A stretch of DNA of 64,000 bases from Elusimicrobiota bacterium. Its GTDB lineage: Bacteria > Elusimicrobiota > Elusimicrobia > FEN-1173. The notes under the pieces were generated by a model. The model ran no database searches and had not been told where the DNA came from. It was given only the letters and a program-made list of their open reading frames with translations. The stretch lies in contig JAEURZ010000005.1 of NCBI GenBank assembly GCA_016788905.1, positions 52,435-116,434 of the forward strand, in the 5' to 3' direction. The number at the start of each line of letters is the position of its first letter. Positions within the stretch are counted from its first letter, which is position 1. This document shows positions 37,114 to 45,674 of this stretch, in pieces. The position numbers were made by a program, and so were the translations under genes.

Positions 37114-37433
37114 GCCGCCGACTCCAGATCGACAAATAAAACTTCGCCACGAACTTCGACGGGGTATTTTTTTTGTTTCGTGTTGGGGTCCATGGCCAAA
37201 CAAGCGTTCTTCACGTCAAAAGCCCACCCGTGCCACGGACAGACGATAGAGCCCCCTTCCACCCGACCATCCGCCAAGGGCGCCCCCCGATGGGGACAGA
37301 TGTTGTCCATGGCAAAAAAAGATCCGTTCACGTTAAAGACCCCCACGTCCTGGCCTTCCACGAGGTAACCTCGCCCTTCCCCCACAGGAACGTCTTTGGT
37401 TTCCCCCACCCTGACCCAGCGACCCATACTCAT
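37110..37433 (-). CDS. Small Rieske [2Fe-2S] protein (NirD/ferredoxin type)
   Basis: A 107-residue cytosolic Rieske protein. The cluster ligands are C46 and H48 (NICPHRG) and C65 and H68 (VCPWHGW). No membrane anchor. The ATG at 37433 makes an ATGA overlap with the PfpI gene stop; the mqnD gene follows with another ATGA overlap. It probably supplies electrons to an oxidoreductase, but the partner is unknown. Confidence 0.9.
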   Translation of the reverse strand: MSMGRWVRVGETKDVPVGEGRGYLVEGQDVGVFNVNGSFFAMDNICPHRGAPLADGRVEGGSIVCPWHGWAFDVKNACLAMDPNTKQKKYPVEVRGEVLFVDLESAA

Positions 37434-37966
37434 TTCCCCACGGGTTTGACCCGTTCCAGAAGAGAAATCAGTTCCCGGCAAAAGGCCGGCAAATCGTCTG
37501 GGGTTCGCGACGTGAGGAGATTCCCATCCACAGCAAATTCCTGGTCCACCCATTGGGCCCCGGCGTTCCGCACATCGTCTTTAATGGCAAAAAAAGAAGT
37601 GGCGGTCCTCTCTTTCAAAATCCCCGCGGAAGCCAACACCCATCCCGCGTGACAAATGGCGGCCACAGGGCACCCCCGGCCGTCCAGGTCACGCACGAAC
37701 TGAAGAATGGGTTCATGCCGCCGAAGAAAATCGGGCGCCCAACCTCCCGGCACAACCACCCCATCAAAATCCTTACTTTTCACTTCCGAGATCGCCTTGT
37801 CCGCCACAGCGGGATACCCAAACTTCCCGCGATATTCTTTCTTTTCAGGGGCCACAAAAACCACCCGAGCTCCCTCTTCTTTTAATCGAAGCGCCGGATA
37901 CCAGACTTCCAAATCCTGAAAATCTTTTTCCAACAAAACCGCCACCACACGGCCGGCTAATCTCAT
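37430..37966 (-). CDS. PfpI/DJ-1 family protein (glyoxalase/deglycase or peptidase-like)
   Basis: A 178-residue protein of the PfpI subgroup of the DJ-1 superfamily. Nucleophile elbow C105-H106 in AAICHAGW, conserved acidic residue near E20 (QDLEVWYP) and VVVPGGWAPD. Family members detoxify glycated amino groups or glyoxals and were once called proteases. GGGAGGAAAAA lies before the ATG at 37966, which overlaps the pepA stop by four bases. Confidence 0.9.
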   Translation of the reverse strand: MRLAGRVVAVLLEKDFQDLEVWYPALRLKEEGARVVFVAPEKKEYRGKFGYPAVADKAISEVKSKDFDGVVVPGGWAPDFLRRHEPILQFVRDLDGRGCPVAAICHAGWVLASAGILKERTATSFFAIKDDVRNAGAQWVDQEFAVDGNLLTSRTPDDLPAFCRELISLLERVKPVGK

Positions 37967-39453
37967 TTTTTCCTCCCTTTCCATTCCACAGCCAACGTCA
38001 AAAAGGTTCGAACCAAAGCCCCTGTCGCCCCGGGTGGGGAAAGGGGTGTCCCGTTGCCGTTCCAGCCCACGGAAGCCATGTCCACATGGGCCCAAGGGCC
38101 CTTGCCCGCAAATTGTTGAAGAAAAAGCCCCCCCACGATTGTCCCCGCCTCACCCGGATTTCCAATATTTTTCCAGTCGGCGACTTTACTTTGAATATGC
38201 TCCAGGTAGCCCTTTTCCAAGGGCAACGGCCACATCTTTTCGCCCGCCCGATCGCCCGCGGACCGCAATTCTTTTTCCAGGTCAGGATGGTCCGTCATGA
38301 GCGCCGCGTAGGTTTTTCCCAAAGCCACACCAGCGGCTCCAGTGAGGGTCGCCACATCAATGATCGCGTCCACCGGAAGTTTTGCCGTAAAGGAGAGGGC
38401 GTCCGCTAAAATCACCCGCCCTTCCGCGTCCGTGTTCAACACTTCAATGGTTTTTCCGTTCATGGCTTTCACCACATCACCGGGCTTGTACGCGTCGGGC
38501 CCCGGCATATTCTCCGTCAACACCGCCACGCCGTGAACTTCAACCGAAGGTTTCAAACGGGGAAGAACTTTAAACATAGAAAAAACCGTGGCGGCACCGG
38601 CCATGTCGTATTTCATGGTCATCATACCGTCGGCGGGTTTAAGGGAAAGCCCTCCAGAGTCAAAGGTCACTCCCTTCCCCACAAAAGCCACAGACCCCCG
38701 GGTTTTTACGGAAGGCCGATACCGGAAATGAACCAGAACCGGCGGGTGAGCGCTCCCCCGGTTGACACCCAACAGCGCGTGGGCCCCCATCCGTTTCAGT
38801 TCGGCTTTACCATAAACCCGAACCGTCACCCCCCGCCCCGCCAAGGACCGGGCCACCACGGCCAGTTGCTCCGGCCGTTTGTCACTCGGGGGTCGGTTGA
38901 TTAAATCCCGCGTAAAGTTGGTGGCCTCGGCAAACAACACTCCCCGAGCAAGAGATTCGTTACCGTTCTTCACGGCCAAACGGTCCGACACCAAAATCAT
39001 TTCAAGAATTCCCGCCCGTTTGGCCCGTTCCGATTTGCAGGCGTCAAAAACGTAGGCCCCTAACCCAGCCCCTTCCGCTAAGGATTGCACGCAACCAAGG
39101 GGATCCAGCTCTTTCCCCAGCGCGGAAAGATCTGGAACAAGGAATTGAACTCGGGGGAGATGGGCCTCAACCGAAAATCGCACCACAGCCGCGGCCGCCC
39201 GCCGAAACGCGTTCCCGTCCAATTCGGACTTTTCCCCAAGTCCCACCAACAGCACCCGTTCCGCTGGCTGACGATCCACGGGACGAATCAAAACCACGGT
39301 GCCCCTCTTGCCCGTAAAACCGTCTTCCCGGGCTTGGGCCAAAAGGGAGGCCGAGAGTGAACCCGCCATCACACGCCATTCCTTTCCCACAAGGACCGCG
39401 GGAACCACCACCGGAAGACGTGCCACTGTTTTGGGGGAGAAAAGAATTTTCAT
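37963..39453 (-). CDS. pepA: Leucyl aminopeptidase PepA (M17)
   Basis: A 496-residue dizinc aminopeptidase. The M17 signature NTDAEGRVILAD is intact, with zinc-site blocks FVGKGVTFDSGGLSLKP, KYDMAGAATV and DVATLTGAAGVALG. Start at the ATG at 39453; the longer upstream frame overlaps other genes and lacks resemblance. It overlaps the TusA-like gene by four bases (ATGA). Confidence 0.95.
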   Translation of the reverse strand: MKILFSPKTVARLPVVVPAVLVGKEWRVMAGSLSASLLAQAREDGFTGKRGTVVLIRPVDRQPAERVLLVGLGEKSELDGNAFRRAAAAVVRFSVEAHLPRVQFLVPDLSALGKELDPLGCVQSLAEGAGLGAYVFDACKSERAKRAGILEMILVSDRLAVKNGNESLARGVLFAEATNFTRDLINRPPSDKRPEQLAVVARSLAGRGVTVRVYGKAELKRMGAHALLGVNRGSAHPPVLVHFRYRPSVKTRGSVAFVGKGVTFDSGGLSLKPADGMMTMKYDMAGAATVFSMFKVLPRLKPSVEVHGVAVLTENMPGPDAYKPGDVVKAMNGKTIEVLNTDAEGRVILADALSFTAKLPVDAIIDVATLTGAAGVALGKTYAALMTDHPDLEKELRSAGDRAGEKMWPLPLEKGYLEHIQSKVADWKNIGNPGEAGTIVGGLFLQQFAGKGPWAHVDMASVGWNGNGTPLSPPGATGALVRTFLTLAVEWKGRKK

Positions 39454-39725
39454 GGTTTTTTTTGTACTCTCACTCGAAAGCCGCGTTTTAAATCCACCAC
39501 ACCCACGACCCGATGGCCAAACTCCGCACACCACGCCACCAGATCGCGTCGTGTCGTGGGGTCATCCGCCAAGAGGTCAACCACCGTCCCGGGCGAATTC
39601 TTTTCCAGCGTCAACGACAACCGCACCGTTGGGACCGGGCAAAACGCTCCTCGGGCGTCCACCCGAAGGGGCCGCTCAGTCCTTTGATTAGCGACGGGGG
39701 GTATCGATCTTCGCCTGACAGGCAA
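39450..39725 (-). CDS. TusA-like sulfur-carrier protein
   Basis: A small protein with the TusA signature DARGAFCPVP, in which the cysteine carries persulfide sulfur, and a following beta-alpha-beta pattern (GTVVDLLADDP). It should be about 70-85 residues. The start is uncertain: a TTG at 39725 gives 91 residues and overlaps the DksA-like gene by 38 bases, while a GTG at 39662 gives 70 but no good ribosome site. It may feed sulfur to tRNA or cofactor enzymes. Confidence 0.75.
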   Translation of the reverse strand: MPVRRRSIPPVANQRTERPLRVDARGAFCPVPTVRLSLTLEKNSPGTVVDLLADDPTTRRDLVAWCAEFGHRVVGVVDLKRGFRVRVQKKP

Positions 39726-40095
39726 TGCAGTGCCGCGCGTGGGGAATGGCCTTTAACCGCGGAATAGCAATTTTACCCCGACAGGATTCACACACGCCGT
39801 ACACACCGGTCCCGATTTTCCGAAGAGCGGCTTCCACGGAATCCAAGGTGTTCCGTTCGTTATCGGAAAGCTCAAAAAGAAGTTCCCGTTCAGAAGATCG
39901 CGTGGCCTGATCCGCTTCGTCGCCCACATCCTGGGAAGAAATATCCGGACTTTTATTCCCTTCCACCAGACGAAGGATCTCTTCGCGCATTTTGTTCAAT
40001 GCCTTTTCATACGCTTGGGTTCCGGCCTGTTTAAATATTTTAATTATGGCGGGCTTCTTCTTGGCCACGCTTTTAGACTTCTTGGGTTTGGGCAT
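39688..40095 (-). CDS. DksA/TraR-type zinc-finger protein
   Basis: A 135-residue protein of the DksA/TraR family. Zinc ligands C102, C105, C123 and C126, preceded by the coiled-coil end DEADQATRSSERELLFELSDNER. The N-terminus is a lysine-rich tail (MPKPKKSKSVAKKK). Family members bind RNA polymerase and modulate transcription; whether this one does is not shown. AAAGGAG before the ATG. It follows the decarboxylase gene by 14 bases. Confidence 0.88.
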   Translation of the reverse strand: MPKPKKSKSVAKKKPAIIKIFKQAGTQAYEKALNKMREEILRLVEGNKSPDISSQDVGDEADQATRSSERELLFELSDNERNTLDSVEAALRKIGTGVYGVCESCRGKIAIPRLKAIPHARHCIACQAKIDTPRR

Positions 40096-40109
40096 CGGAA
40101 TCTCCTTTG

Positions 40110-41564
40110 TTAGCGCGCGGCCACAATCTTAATGGTCCGAAGCGCGTCTCCCTCTTGACCAACAACACGAATATCTTTGTCAGACAAATCGGACAGGTAG
40201 TTTACTATTTCCCGCGTGATTCGTTCACCCGGAATAAGAACCGGAATGCCCGGAGGATACGGGGTGAGCGTCTGGGCAGATATTTGACCCACCGCTTTCG
40301 AAAGCGGGACCCGCTTACTTTTGTGAAGGAGGAAGACGTCCCGGGGGTTCATGACCATTTCGGTGGTCAGCTCGGGAATCTGAAGGACCCAGTTCTGAGC
40401 CCCCCCGCGGTGCTTGTCGTCAATTTCCGCCAAGGCATCGATCAGTTTGACCACATCAGACTTGTCGGACCCTATCCCCATAATCGCAATCAGGTTGAAG
40501 AGATCCGCCGCGTCCACCTGCACGTTATACTTTTCAGCCAAAATATCTTCGATTTCATGCCCTGACAAACCGGTTCGGGTTACATTCACCGTTAATTTTG
40601 TCGTGTCCAAATCGTAACCCCGCGCCACAATATCCTTTCGGGAAAAGGTGAAAATATTCTTCATGAGGCTGATCTGTTTCCGGGCCCATTCGGCATTGCG
40701 AATTACCCGCTCCAACATTTTCTCCCCTTCCAACACGGCCTGGCGGCGCGCCACGTCCAAGCTGGACAGGATCAAATAGTTAGGGCTTGTGGTTTGAAGC
40801 AGGGAAACGATTTTGCGCACTCGCCCCACATCCACCAGATCGGATTGTAAATGCAACACGGATCCCTGGGAAAGGGCCGATAGAATTTTATGGGTGGATT
40901 GCACACACATATCCGCCCCCGCCTCCACGGCGGAAACCGGAAGATCCTTGTGGAATTTCAAATGGGCCCCGTGAGCTTCGTCCACTAAAAGGATTTTTCC
41001 CCGAGCTCGACAAATCTCTTTGATTTTAACCAAATCCGCTGAAATCCCGTTGTAGGTCGGGCTCGTGACAAACACGGCCTTGGCCTCCGGAAAAAGCCGA
41101 AGGGCTTCTTCAATTTGCTCTGGGCTCGAATCAAAAAGGATGTCCAGATTCTGATCCACTTTCGGCTGAATCCATATGGGCCACACCCCCGAAAGAATCA
41201 CCCCCGCCATGGTGGACTTGTGGGCGTTTCGGGAAATAATGACTGAATCCCCGGGCTGACACGCCGCCATCAACATAATCATGTTCCCCGAAGAAGACCC
41301 GTTCACCAGAAAGAACGAATGTTCCACCCCATAGGCCATAGCCATCAACTGCTGCGCTTTTTTTATGGGCCCCACCGGATCGTGAAGAGAATCCACTTCC
41401 GGAAACACCGTCAAATCCATAGCGTAAAGATTTTTCCCGGTAAACGCCTTAAGACGACGATCCACCCCCCGCCCATTTTTATGTCCAGGCGTGTGAAAAC
41501 TAACCACCTGTTTTTTGGCGTGGTTTAAAACAGTCTCAAAAAGAGGCGCTCGGTTATGTCTCAT
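40110..41564 (-). CDS. Orn/Lys/Arg decarboxylase (fold type I, SpeA/Cad-like)
   Basis: A 484-residue PLP enzyme that decarboxylates lysine, ornithine or arginine. PLP lysine in STHKILSALSQGS and FHTPGHKNGRG near the N-terminus are diagnostic. The length matches the short Bacillus-type (arginine or lysine) enzymes rather than the long inducible E. coli ones. Arginine decarboxylase for polyamine synthesis is the best guess, but the substrate cannot be read here. A near-consensus promoter lies upstream. Confidence 0.88.
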   Translation of the reverse strand: MRHNRAPLFETVLNHAKKQVVSFHTPGHKNGRGVDRRLKAFTGKNLYAMDLTVFPEVDSLHDPVGPIKKAQQLMAMAYGVEHSFFLVNGSSSGNMIMLMAACQPGDSVIISRNAHKSTMAGVILSGVWPIWIQPKVDQNLDILFDSSPEQIEEALRLFPEAKAVFVTSPTYNGISADLVKIKEICRARGKILLVDEAHGAHLKFHKDLPVSAVEAGADMCVQSTHKILSALSQGSVLHLQSDLVDVGRVRKIVSLLQTTSPNYLILSSLDVARRQAVLEGEKMLERVIRNAEWARKQISLMKNIFTFSRKDIVARGYDLDTTKLTVNVTRTGLSGHEIEDILAEKYNVQVDAADLFNLIAIMGIGSDKSDVVKLIDALAEIDDKHRGGAQNWVLQIPELTTEMVMNPRDVFLLHKSKRVPLSKAVGQISAQTLTPYPPGIPVLIPGERITREIVNYLSDLSDKDIRVVGQEGDALRTIKIVAAR

Positions 41565-41592
41565 CGTAAAGTCTCATCTCCTTCGAGGGCAT

Positions 41593-41621
41593 ATTAGAAA
41601 GCATTTCCCAAAGGATGTCAA
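41593..41621 (-). promoter_or_regulatory. Sigma70 promoter of the decarboxylase operon
   Basis: On the minus strand a perfect TTGACA (41616-41621), a 17-base spacer and TCTAAT (41593-41598). It lies 29 bases upstream of the decarboxylase start codon, and AAGGAG follows between them. Confidence 0.8.
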
Positions 41622-41707
41622 GAATCCGCCGTTTGATCCGGGAAAACAGAGCCTGGATAAAGCATCGACCCCAGACAAAAAAAACGTTTGAGTGGGGCAC
41701 CCCCGCG

Positions 41708-42757
41708 TCAATCGTTTCCTGCACCATCGTTCGAAATTCCACTGAGTTTTGTTTCAAAATCACCCAATAAGGCTAAAAACGCATCCAGACGATCAACCCG
41801 ATTGGCCAAACCCCGAAAGGCCGAAGCGTTCGGAAGACCTTTCACATAAGAGAAAAGATATTTTCGCAATCGCCGAATACCGACGGTTTCCCCGTAATAC
41901 TCCACGATCATTTTGGCGTGTTCTCGCAAGAGGGAAAACCGCTCACGTACCGGAACGGCCCAAGAAGAGGGGCCACCGGCTCGCGCCGACAAAAACTCCA
42001 AAAAAAGGAATGGATTTCCAATGGCCGCCTGCCCCACAAGCACCCCCACCACACCGGAAATATCCATCATCGCCCGAACATCTTCATAGGCATGCACCCC
42101 GCCGTTTCCAAAGACGGGGATGTCCACAGCTTGAACCACAAGCCTTAAGGCCTCCAGGTTAGGCGGGCCGTCGTGCCGGTCCTCTTGGGAGCGCGCGTGA
42201 ATGGAGACCGCGGCCGCGCCTTGATCCTGGGCGATTTGGGCGAACCGAACCGCGCGGTTTTCTCCTGGACGAAAACCCAAACGCATTTTGACTGTCACAG
42301 GAACCCGAACCGCCCGAACCATGGCCCCCACACAACGGGAAAAAACAGACTCCTCTTTCATGAGCGAGATACCGCCGCCACTTTTAGTGATTTTAGGAAC
42401 AGGACATCCACAGTTGAGATCCACCACGTCGGCACCCGCCGCTTCCGCCGCTTGAGCCGCCCCCGCCAAACGCTCGGGATCGTTCCCGAACACCTGCATA
42501 CTGATCGGATGTTCGTCCGGAAAAGTGGCCAGCATTCGATGAGACCTTTCGTCTTTGTAGTGAAGAGCATTGGCCGAGACCATTTCAGCACACACCAGAC
42601 CCGCGCCACCGCGACGACACAGCCGCCGATAGGGGGGATCTCCAATGCCGGCCATCGGGGCTAAGATAAACGGGTTCTCCAATTGGAGGGAACCGATTCG
42701 GGGATTGGCACCTATGGGCATGAGGGAGGTCGCCTTCCGGAGAGACAAAACGGTCAT
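41708..42757 (-). CDS. dusB: tRNA-dihydrouridine synthase (DusB family)
   Basis: A 349-residue FMN enzyme that reduces uridines in tRNA D-loops. The signature APMAGIGDPPYR, LNCGCPVPKITKSGGG with the catalytic cysteine, and IHARSQEDRHDG support DusB. The ATG overlaps the tsaD stop by four bases (ATGA). The end is convergent with nothing; about 143 bases with the promoter of the decarboxylase separate the two. Confidence 0.94.
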   Translation of the reverse strand: MTVLSLRKATSLMPIGANPRIGSLQLENPFILAPMAGIGDPPYRRLCRRGGAGLVCAEMVSANALHYKDERSHRMLATFPDEHPISMQVFGNDPERLAGAAQAAEAAGADVVDLNCGCPVPKITKSGGGISLMKEESVFSRCVGAMVRAVRVPVTVKMRLGFRPGENRAVRFAQIAQDQGAAAVSIHARSQEDRHDGPPNLEALRLVVQAVDIPVFGNGGVHAYEDVRAMMDISGVVGVLVGQAAIGNPFLFLEFLSARAGGPSSWAVPVRERFSLLREHAKMIVEYYGETVGIRRLRKYLFSYVKGLPNASAFRGLANRVDRLDAFLALLGDFETKLSGISNDGAGND

Positions 42758-43800
42758 CCCCAGCTTTCAATGGCCAAGGTTGAATCCACAGAGAGAGGCT
42801 CAGGTTCGGAAACGCGCCCACCGCGGAGGTGCTTATAGTATCCCGCAACCGCAATCATAACCCCATTGTCCGTGCAAAGAAGAGGGGACGCCATATGAAT
42901 CTTGTGCTTTTTCCCATGAACGGCAAAACCCTCCCGCAACGCGCTATTGGCGGCCACCCCGCCGCACACCGCAATATGGCGAAGCCCCAAAGTATCCGCC
43001 GCGGCCACGGTTTTTTTGACCAAAACGTCAACGACCGCCGCCTGAAAACTGGCGCAAACGTCGGCCACCTTTTTTTTAGAATCACGAATTTCAGGATGAT
43101 CCCGAAGATAATAAACCACTGAAGTTTTTAATCCTGAGAAAGAAAAATCAAACCCTTCGCCCAGAAGAGCTCGCGGAAACGGGATCGCCGCGGGGTTCCC
43201 TTTCTGCGCCGCACGATCAATGGCGGGCCCGCCCGGATAGCCCAACCCCAAGCAACGGGACACCTTGTCAAAAGCTTCCCCAGCGGCATCGTCCCGGGTT
43301 CGTCCTAAAACATGGTATTTCCCGTAGTTCTGGACATGGACCAATTCTGTGTGGCCCCCCGAAACAACAAGGGCGAGATACGGAGGCTCCAAATCCGGGT
43401 GACCCGGCAAAATGGACAGGAGATGGCCTTCCAAATGATTCACCCCAATAATGGGTTTCCCGTAAACCCACGCCACCATTTCCGCCACGACCTTTCCCAC
43501 CAAAAGAGAGCCCACCAACCCTGGGCCGACGGTCACCGCCACCATATCCACAGGGAGCGTTTTGGGGAAAGGAGCCGCTCCACGTGGGGTCTGCCCCTTC
43601 AACGCCGCCTCCACCACCCCCTGAACCGTCTCTACGTGAGCCCGGCTAGCCAATTCGGGGACAACGCCCCCATACGGTTGATGGATGGGCACCTGACTGG
43701 AAACCACGTTCGATAAGATGTGGCGACCGTTTTCCACCACTGCCGCGGCAGTTTCATCGCAAGAAGTCTCAATACCGAGAACGCGAATCATTTTACTCAT
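42754..43800 (-). CDS. tsaD: tRNA threonylcarbamoyladenosine transferase TsaD
   Basis: A 348-residue ASKHA-fold protein that, with TsaB and TsaE, makes t6A at position 37 of ANN-decoding tRNAs. LGIETSCDETAAAVV at the start, the metal histidines in NHLEGHLLS and VCGGVAANSALR are all intact. An alternative start is the ATG three codons in (MIRVLGIE). Neither has a strong ribosome site. It is paired with dusB, another tRNA-modification gene. Confidence 0.96.
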   Translation of the reverse strand: MSKMIRVLGIETSCDETAAAVVENGRHILSNVVSSQVPIHQPYGGVVPELASRAHVETVQGVVEAALKGQTPRGAAPFPKTLPVDMVAVTVGPGLVGSLLVGKVVAEMVAWVYGKPIIGVNHLEGHLLSILPGHPDLEPPYLALVVSGGHTELVHVQNYGKYHVLGRTRDDAAGEAFDKVSRCLGLGYPGGPAIDRAAQKGNPAAIPFPRALLGEGFDFSFSGLKTSVVYYLRDHPEIRDSKKKVADVCASFQAAVVDVLVKKTVAAADTLGLRHIAVCGGVAANSALREGFAVHGKKHKIHMASPLLCTDNGVMIAVAGYYKHLRGGRVSEPEPLSVDSTLAIESWG

Positions 43801-43836
43801 GGGCCATTGCCGCCTTTTAAAGAATCTCGTTCACAC

Positions 43837-44319
43837 TCATTGATCACGAATCACAACCCGTTGAAAAACATGGTCCCGATCCCCAAATTCCATGAGCCAT
43901 ATTCCCCGTTCCGTTTCATCGCGCATCAGGACCAACCCACTGTTGGAAAGAAACTCAACGACGCGCTCCAAAAACACCCCCGACTGAAAAGAGAGAGGGC
44001 GCGCCATCTCAATGGTGGATTCAATCCAAACCACCCCCCCCTCTCGTCGTTCTTCATTAAAGTTTTTAAGGACATGCGCGTCCCCCACACCGGCTCGGCC
44101 CAGGAATTTCCGAAACCGCGCGTGGGCCGTCGCGCTTTGGCGAGACAAATCGGCTGTGGGGGGCCGAGGGACACCCGATCGCGAAGAAAACGCAGACAAA
44201 AAAGCGGGCGATTTCAGCGCCGGCATTTTGAAGGACGACACCCGCCCGATCCACTGGTCCCGGGTCCACCACGCCACGCCCCCTCCGACACACAGGACCA
44301 AAATTAAAAACGCGTCCAT
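43837..44319 (-). CDS. Small membrane-anchored protein of unknown function
   Basis: 160 residues with a single N-terminal membrane segment (DAFLILVLCVGGGVAWW) and a soluble domain of about 120 residues. It contains VVWIESTIEMARP and MEFGDRDHVFQRVVI, a beta-rich ending. I do not recognise the family. The start at 44319 has GGTGG about eight bases upstream. It lies between ctpA and tsaD in the same direction as the envC/ftsX cell-division or envelope genes, so an envelope role is possible. Confidence 0.6.
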   Translation of the reverse strand: MDAFLILVLCVGGGVAWWTRDQWIGRVSSFKMPALKSPAFLSAFSSRSGVPRPPTADLSRQSATAHARFRKFLGRAGVGDAHVLKNFNEERREGGVVWIESTIEMARPLSFQSGVFLERVVEFLSNSGLVLMRDETERGIWLMEFGDRDHVFQRVVIRDQ

Positions 44320-44378
44320 AAGAATACCACCACGAACAGAAGAAAACCCTTTCTTTCTCACGAAAGGAGAGCTCCTGG

Positions 44379-45635
44379 TCAACGTTTCATTTGCTGAAAA
44401 ACAGCTTCCGCCTTGAGAATCTGAATGGCGCGCTCCAACACCTCATCTTTTACACGGTCTTCTTCTTTTACAACGGACATGGGGGCCTTATCTTTCGCGT
44501 AAAGTTCATCGGCCTGCATGTAAAGCTTGGCTTCAATTTCTTTTGGAACGTTGATGACGATGTCCGGGGTAATCCCCCCTTTCTTCGTGGTCTCGTCCCG
44601 ATGAATGGACCGCCCATTCGGCGTGTAGTATTTGGCCACGGTCAAACGGAGCGCTGAGCCGTCATCCAGCGGGATCACGGACTGAACACTCCCTTTCCCA
44701 AAGGTCTCCGACCCAATGATGATCGCCCGCTTGTGGTCCTGAAGGGCCCCTGTCACGATTTCGGAGCCGGAAGCGGACCCCCCGTTCACCAAGACGGCCA
44801 AAGGAAGATCGTCAAAGGGGGCCTTGCTGTCTGCAAAAAAATCTTGCCGCGGCTGGGCGCGTCCCTGAGTATAGGTCACGATCTTTGAATCACCGATAAA
44901 CAATTTTGTGACATCCACGGCCGAGGTTAACAACCCGCCAGGATCGTTACGAAGGTCCAGGACCAAAGAGGTCATTCCTTTTCCTTTCAACCCTTTGAGC
45001 GCCTTGCGCATATCGGCTTCACTTGTCTCAATAAACTCATTGAGTTTTACATACCCGATGTTTTCCTCTAAGAGGGTGGAACGTACGCTTAATATTTTAA
45101 TCACCTCCCGGGTGATCGTAAAATCACGGGGCTCCTTGTCGCCTTCGCGAGCGATGGTGATGGTGACTTTGCTCCCTGGTTTTCCCCGGAGCCGAGTGAC
45201 CGCGTCTTCCACCGCTAGCCCTTGCGACACTTCCCCCTCAATTTTCACAATTTTATCGCCCGGCAAAATTCCCAACCGATACGCGGGGGTATCGGGCATG
45301 GGGGTAATCACCGTTAACCACCCGTCCCGCACCGCGATTCGAATGCCGAGCCCTCCAAACTGACCGTGAGTTTCGGTTTTCATCTCTTTATGGGCCTCAG
45401 GCTCCATAAACTGGCTAAAAGGGTCCAAGCTCCGCGCTATTCCCGCCGCCGCGCCATAAATCAATTTTTTTTGGTCTGTTTCTTCTACGTATTGTTCACG
45501 GACGTGCTGAAGGATATCCACCAGAAGTTTGATTTGGCGGTACGTTTCATCCACAGCCGAACGGACCGGAGACAAAACCGTTCCCAAAACCAGGCCCGCG
45601 AATAGAAAAGAATAAAGCATCGCTCTTTTTTTCAT
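44379..45635 (-). CDS. ctpA: Carboxy-terminal processing protease CtpA (S41)
   Basis: A 418-residue periplasmic serine protease with a cleavable or anchoring signal (MLYSFLFAGLVLGTVL), a PDZ domain (GGLGIRIAVRDGWLTVI to KVTITIAREG) and the S41 catalytic core with Ser in NGGSASGSEIV and Lys in FGKGSVQSV. AAGGAG before the ATG. It follows the EnvC-like gene, an arrangement often seen in envelope-remodelling clusters. Confidence 0.95.
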   Translation of the reverse strand: MKKRAMLYSFLFAGLVLGTVLSPVRSAVDETYRQIKLLVDILQHVREQYVEETDQKKLIYGAAAGIARSLDPFSQFMEPEAHKEMKTETHGQFGGLGIRIAVRDGWLTVITPMPDTPAYRLGILPGDKIVKIEGEVSQGLAVEDAVTRLRGKPGSKVTITIAREGDKEPRDFTITREVIKILSVRSTLLEENIGYVKLNEFIETSEADMRKALKGLKGKGMTSLVLDLRNDPGGLLTSAVDVTKLFIGDSKIVTYTQGRAQPRQDFFADSKAPFDDLPLAVLVNGGSASGSEIVTGALQDHKRAIIIGSETFGKGSVQSVIPLDDGSALRLTVAKYYTPNGRSIHRDETTKKGGITPDIVINVPKEIEAKLYMQADELYAKDKAPMSVVKEEDRVKDEVLERAIQILKAEAVFQQMKR

Positions 45636-45674
45636 AGGACAACTCTCCTTAAAACAACGTGTTGCACGGCGAAA

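Noticed and set aside
41660..41707. Terminator after dusB
   Set aside because: A T-run follows a GGGG/CCCC stem, but the loop would be only two bases, so the hairpin is not convincing.
42173..42664. Plus-strand open frame opposite dusB
   Set aside because: Antisense of a conserved dusB gene, histidine/arginine-rich shadow reading.
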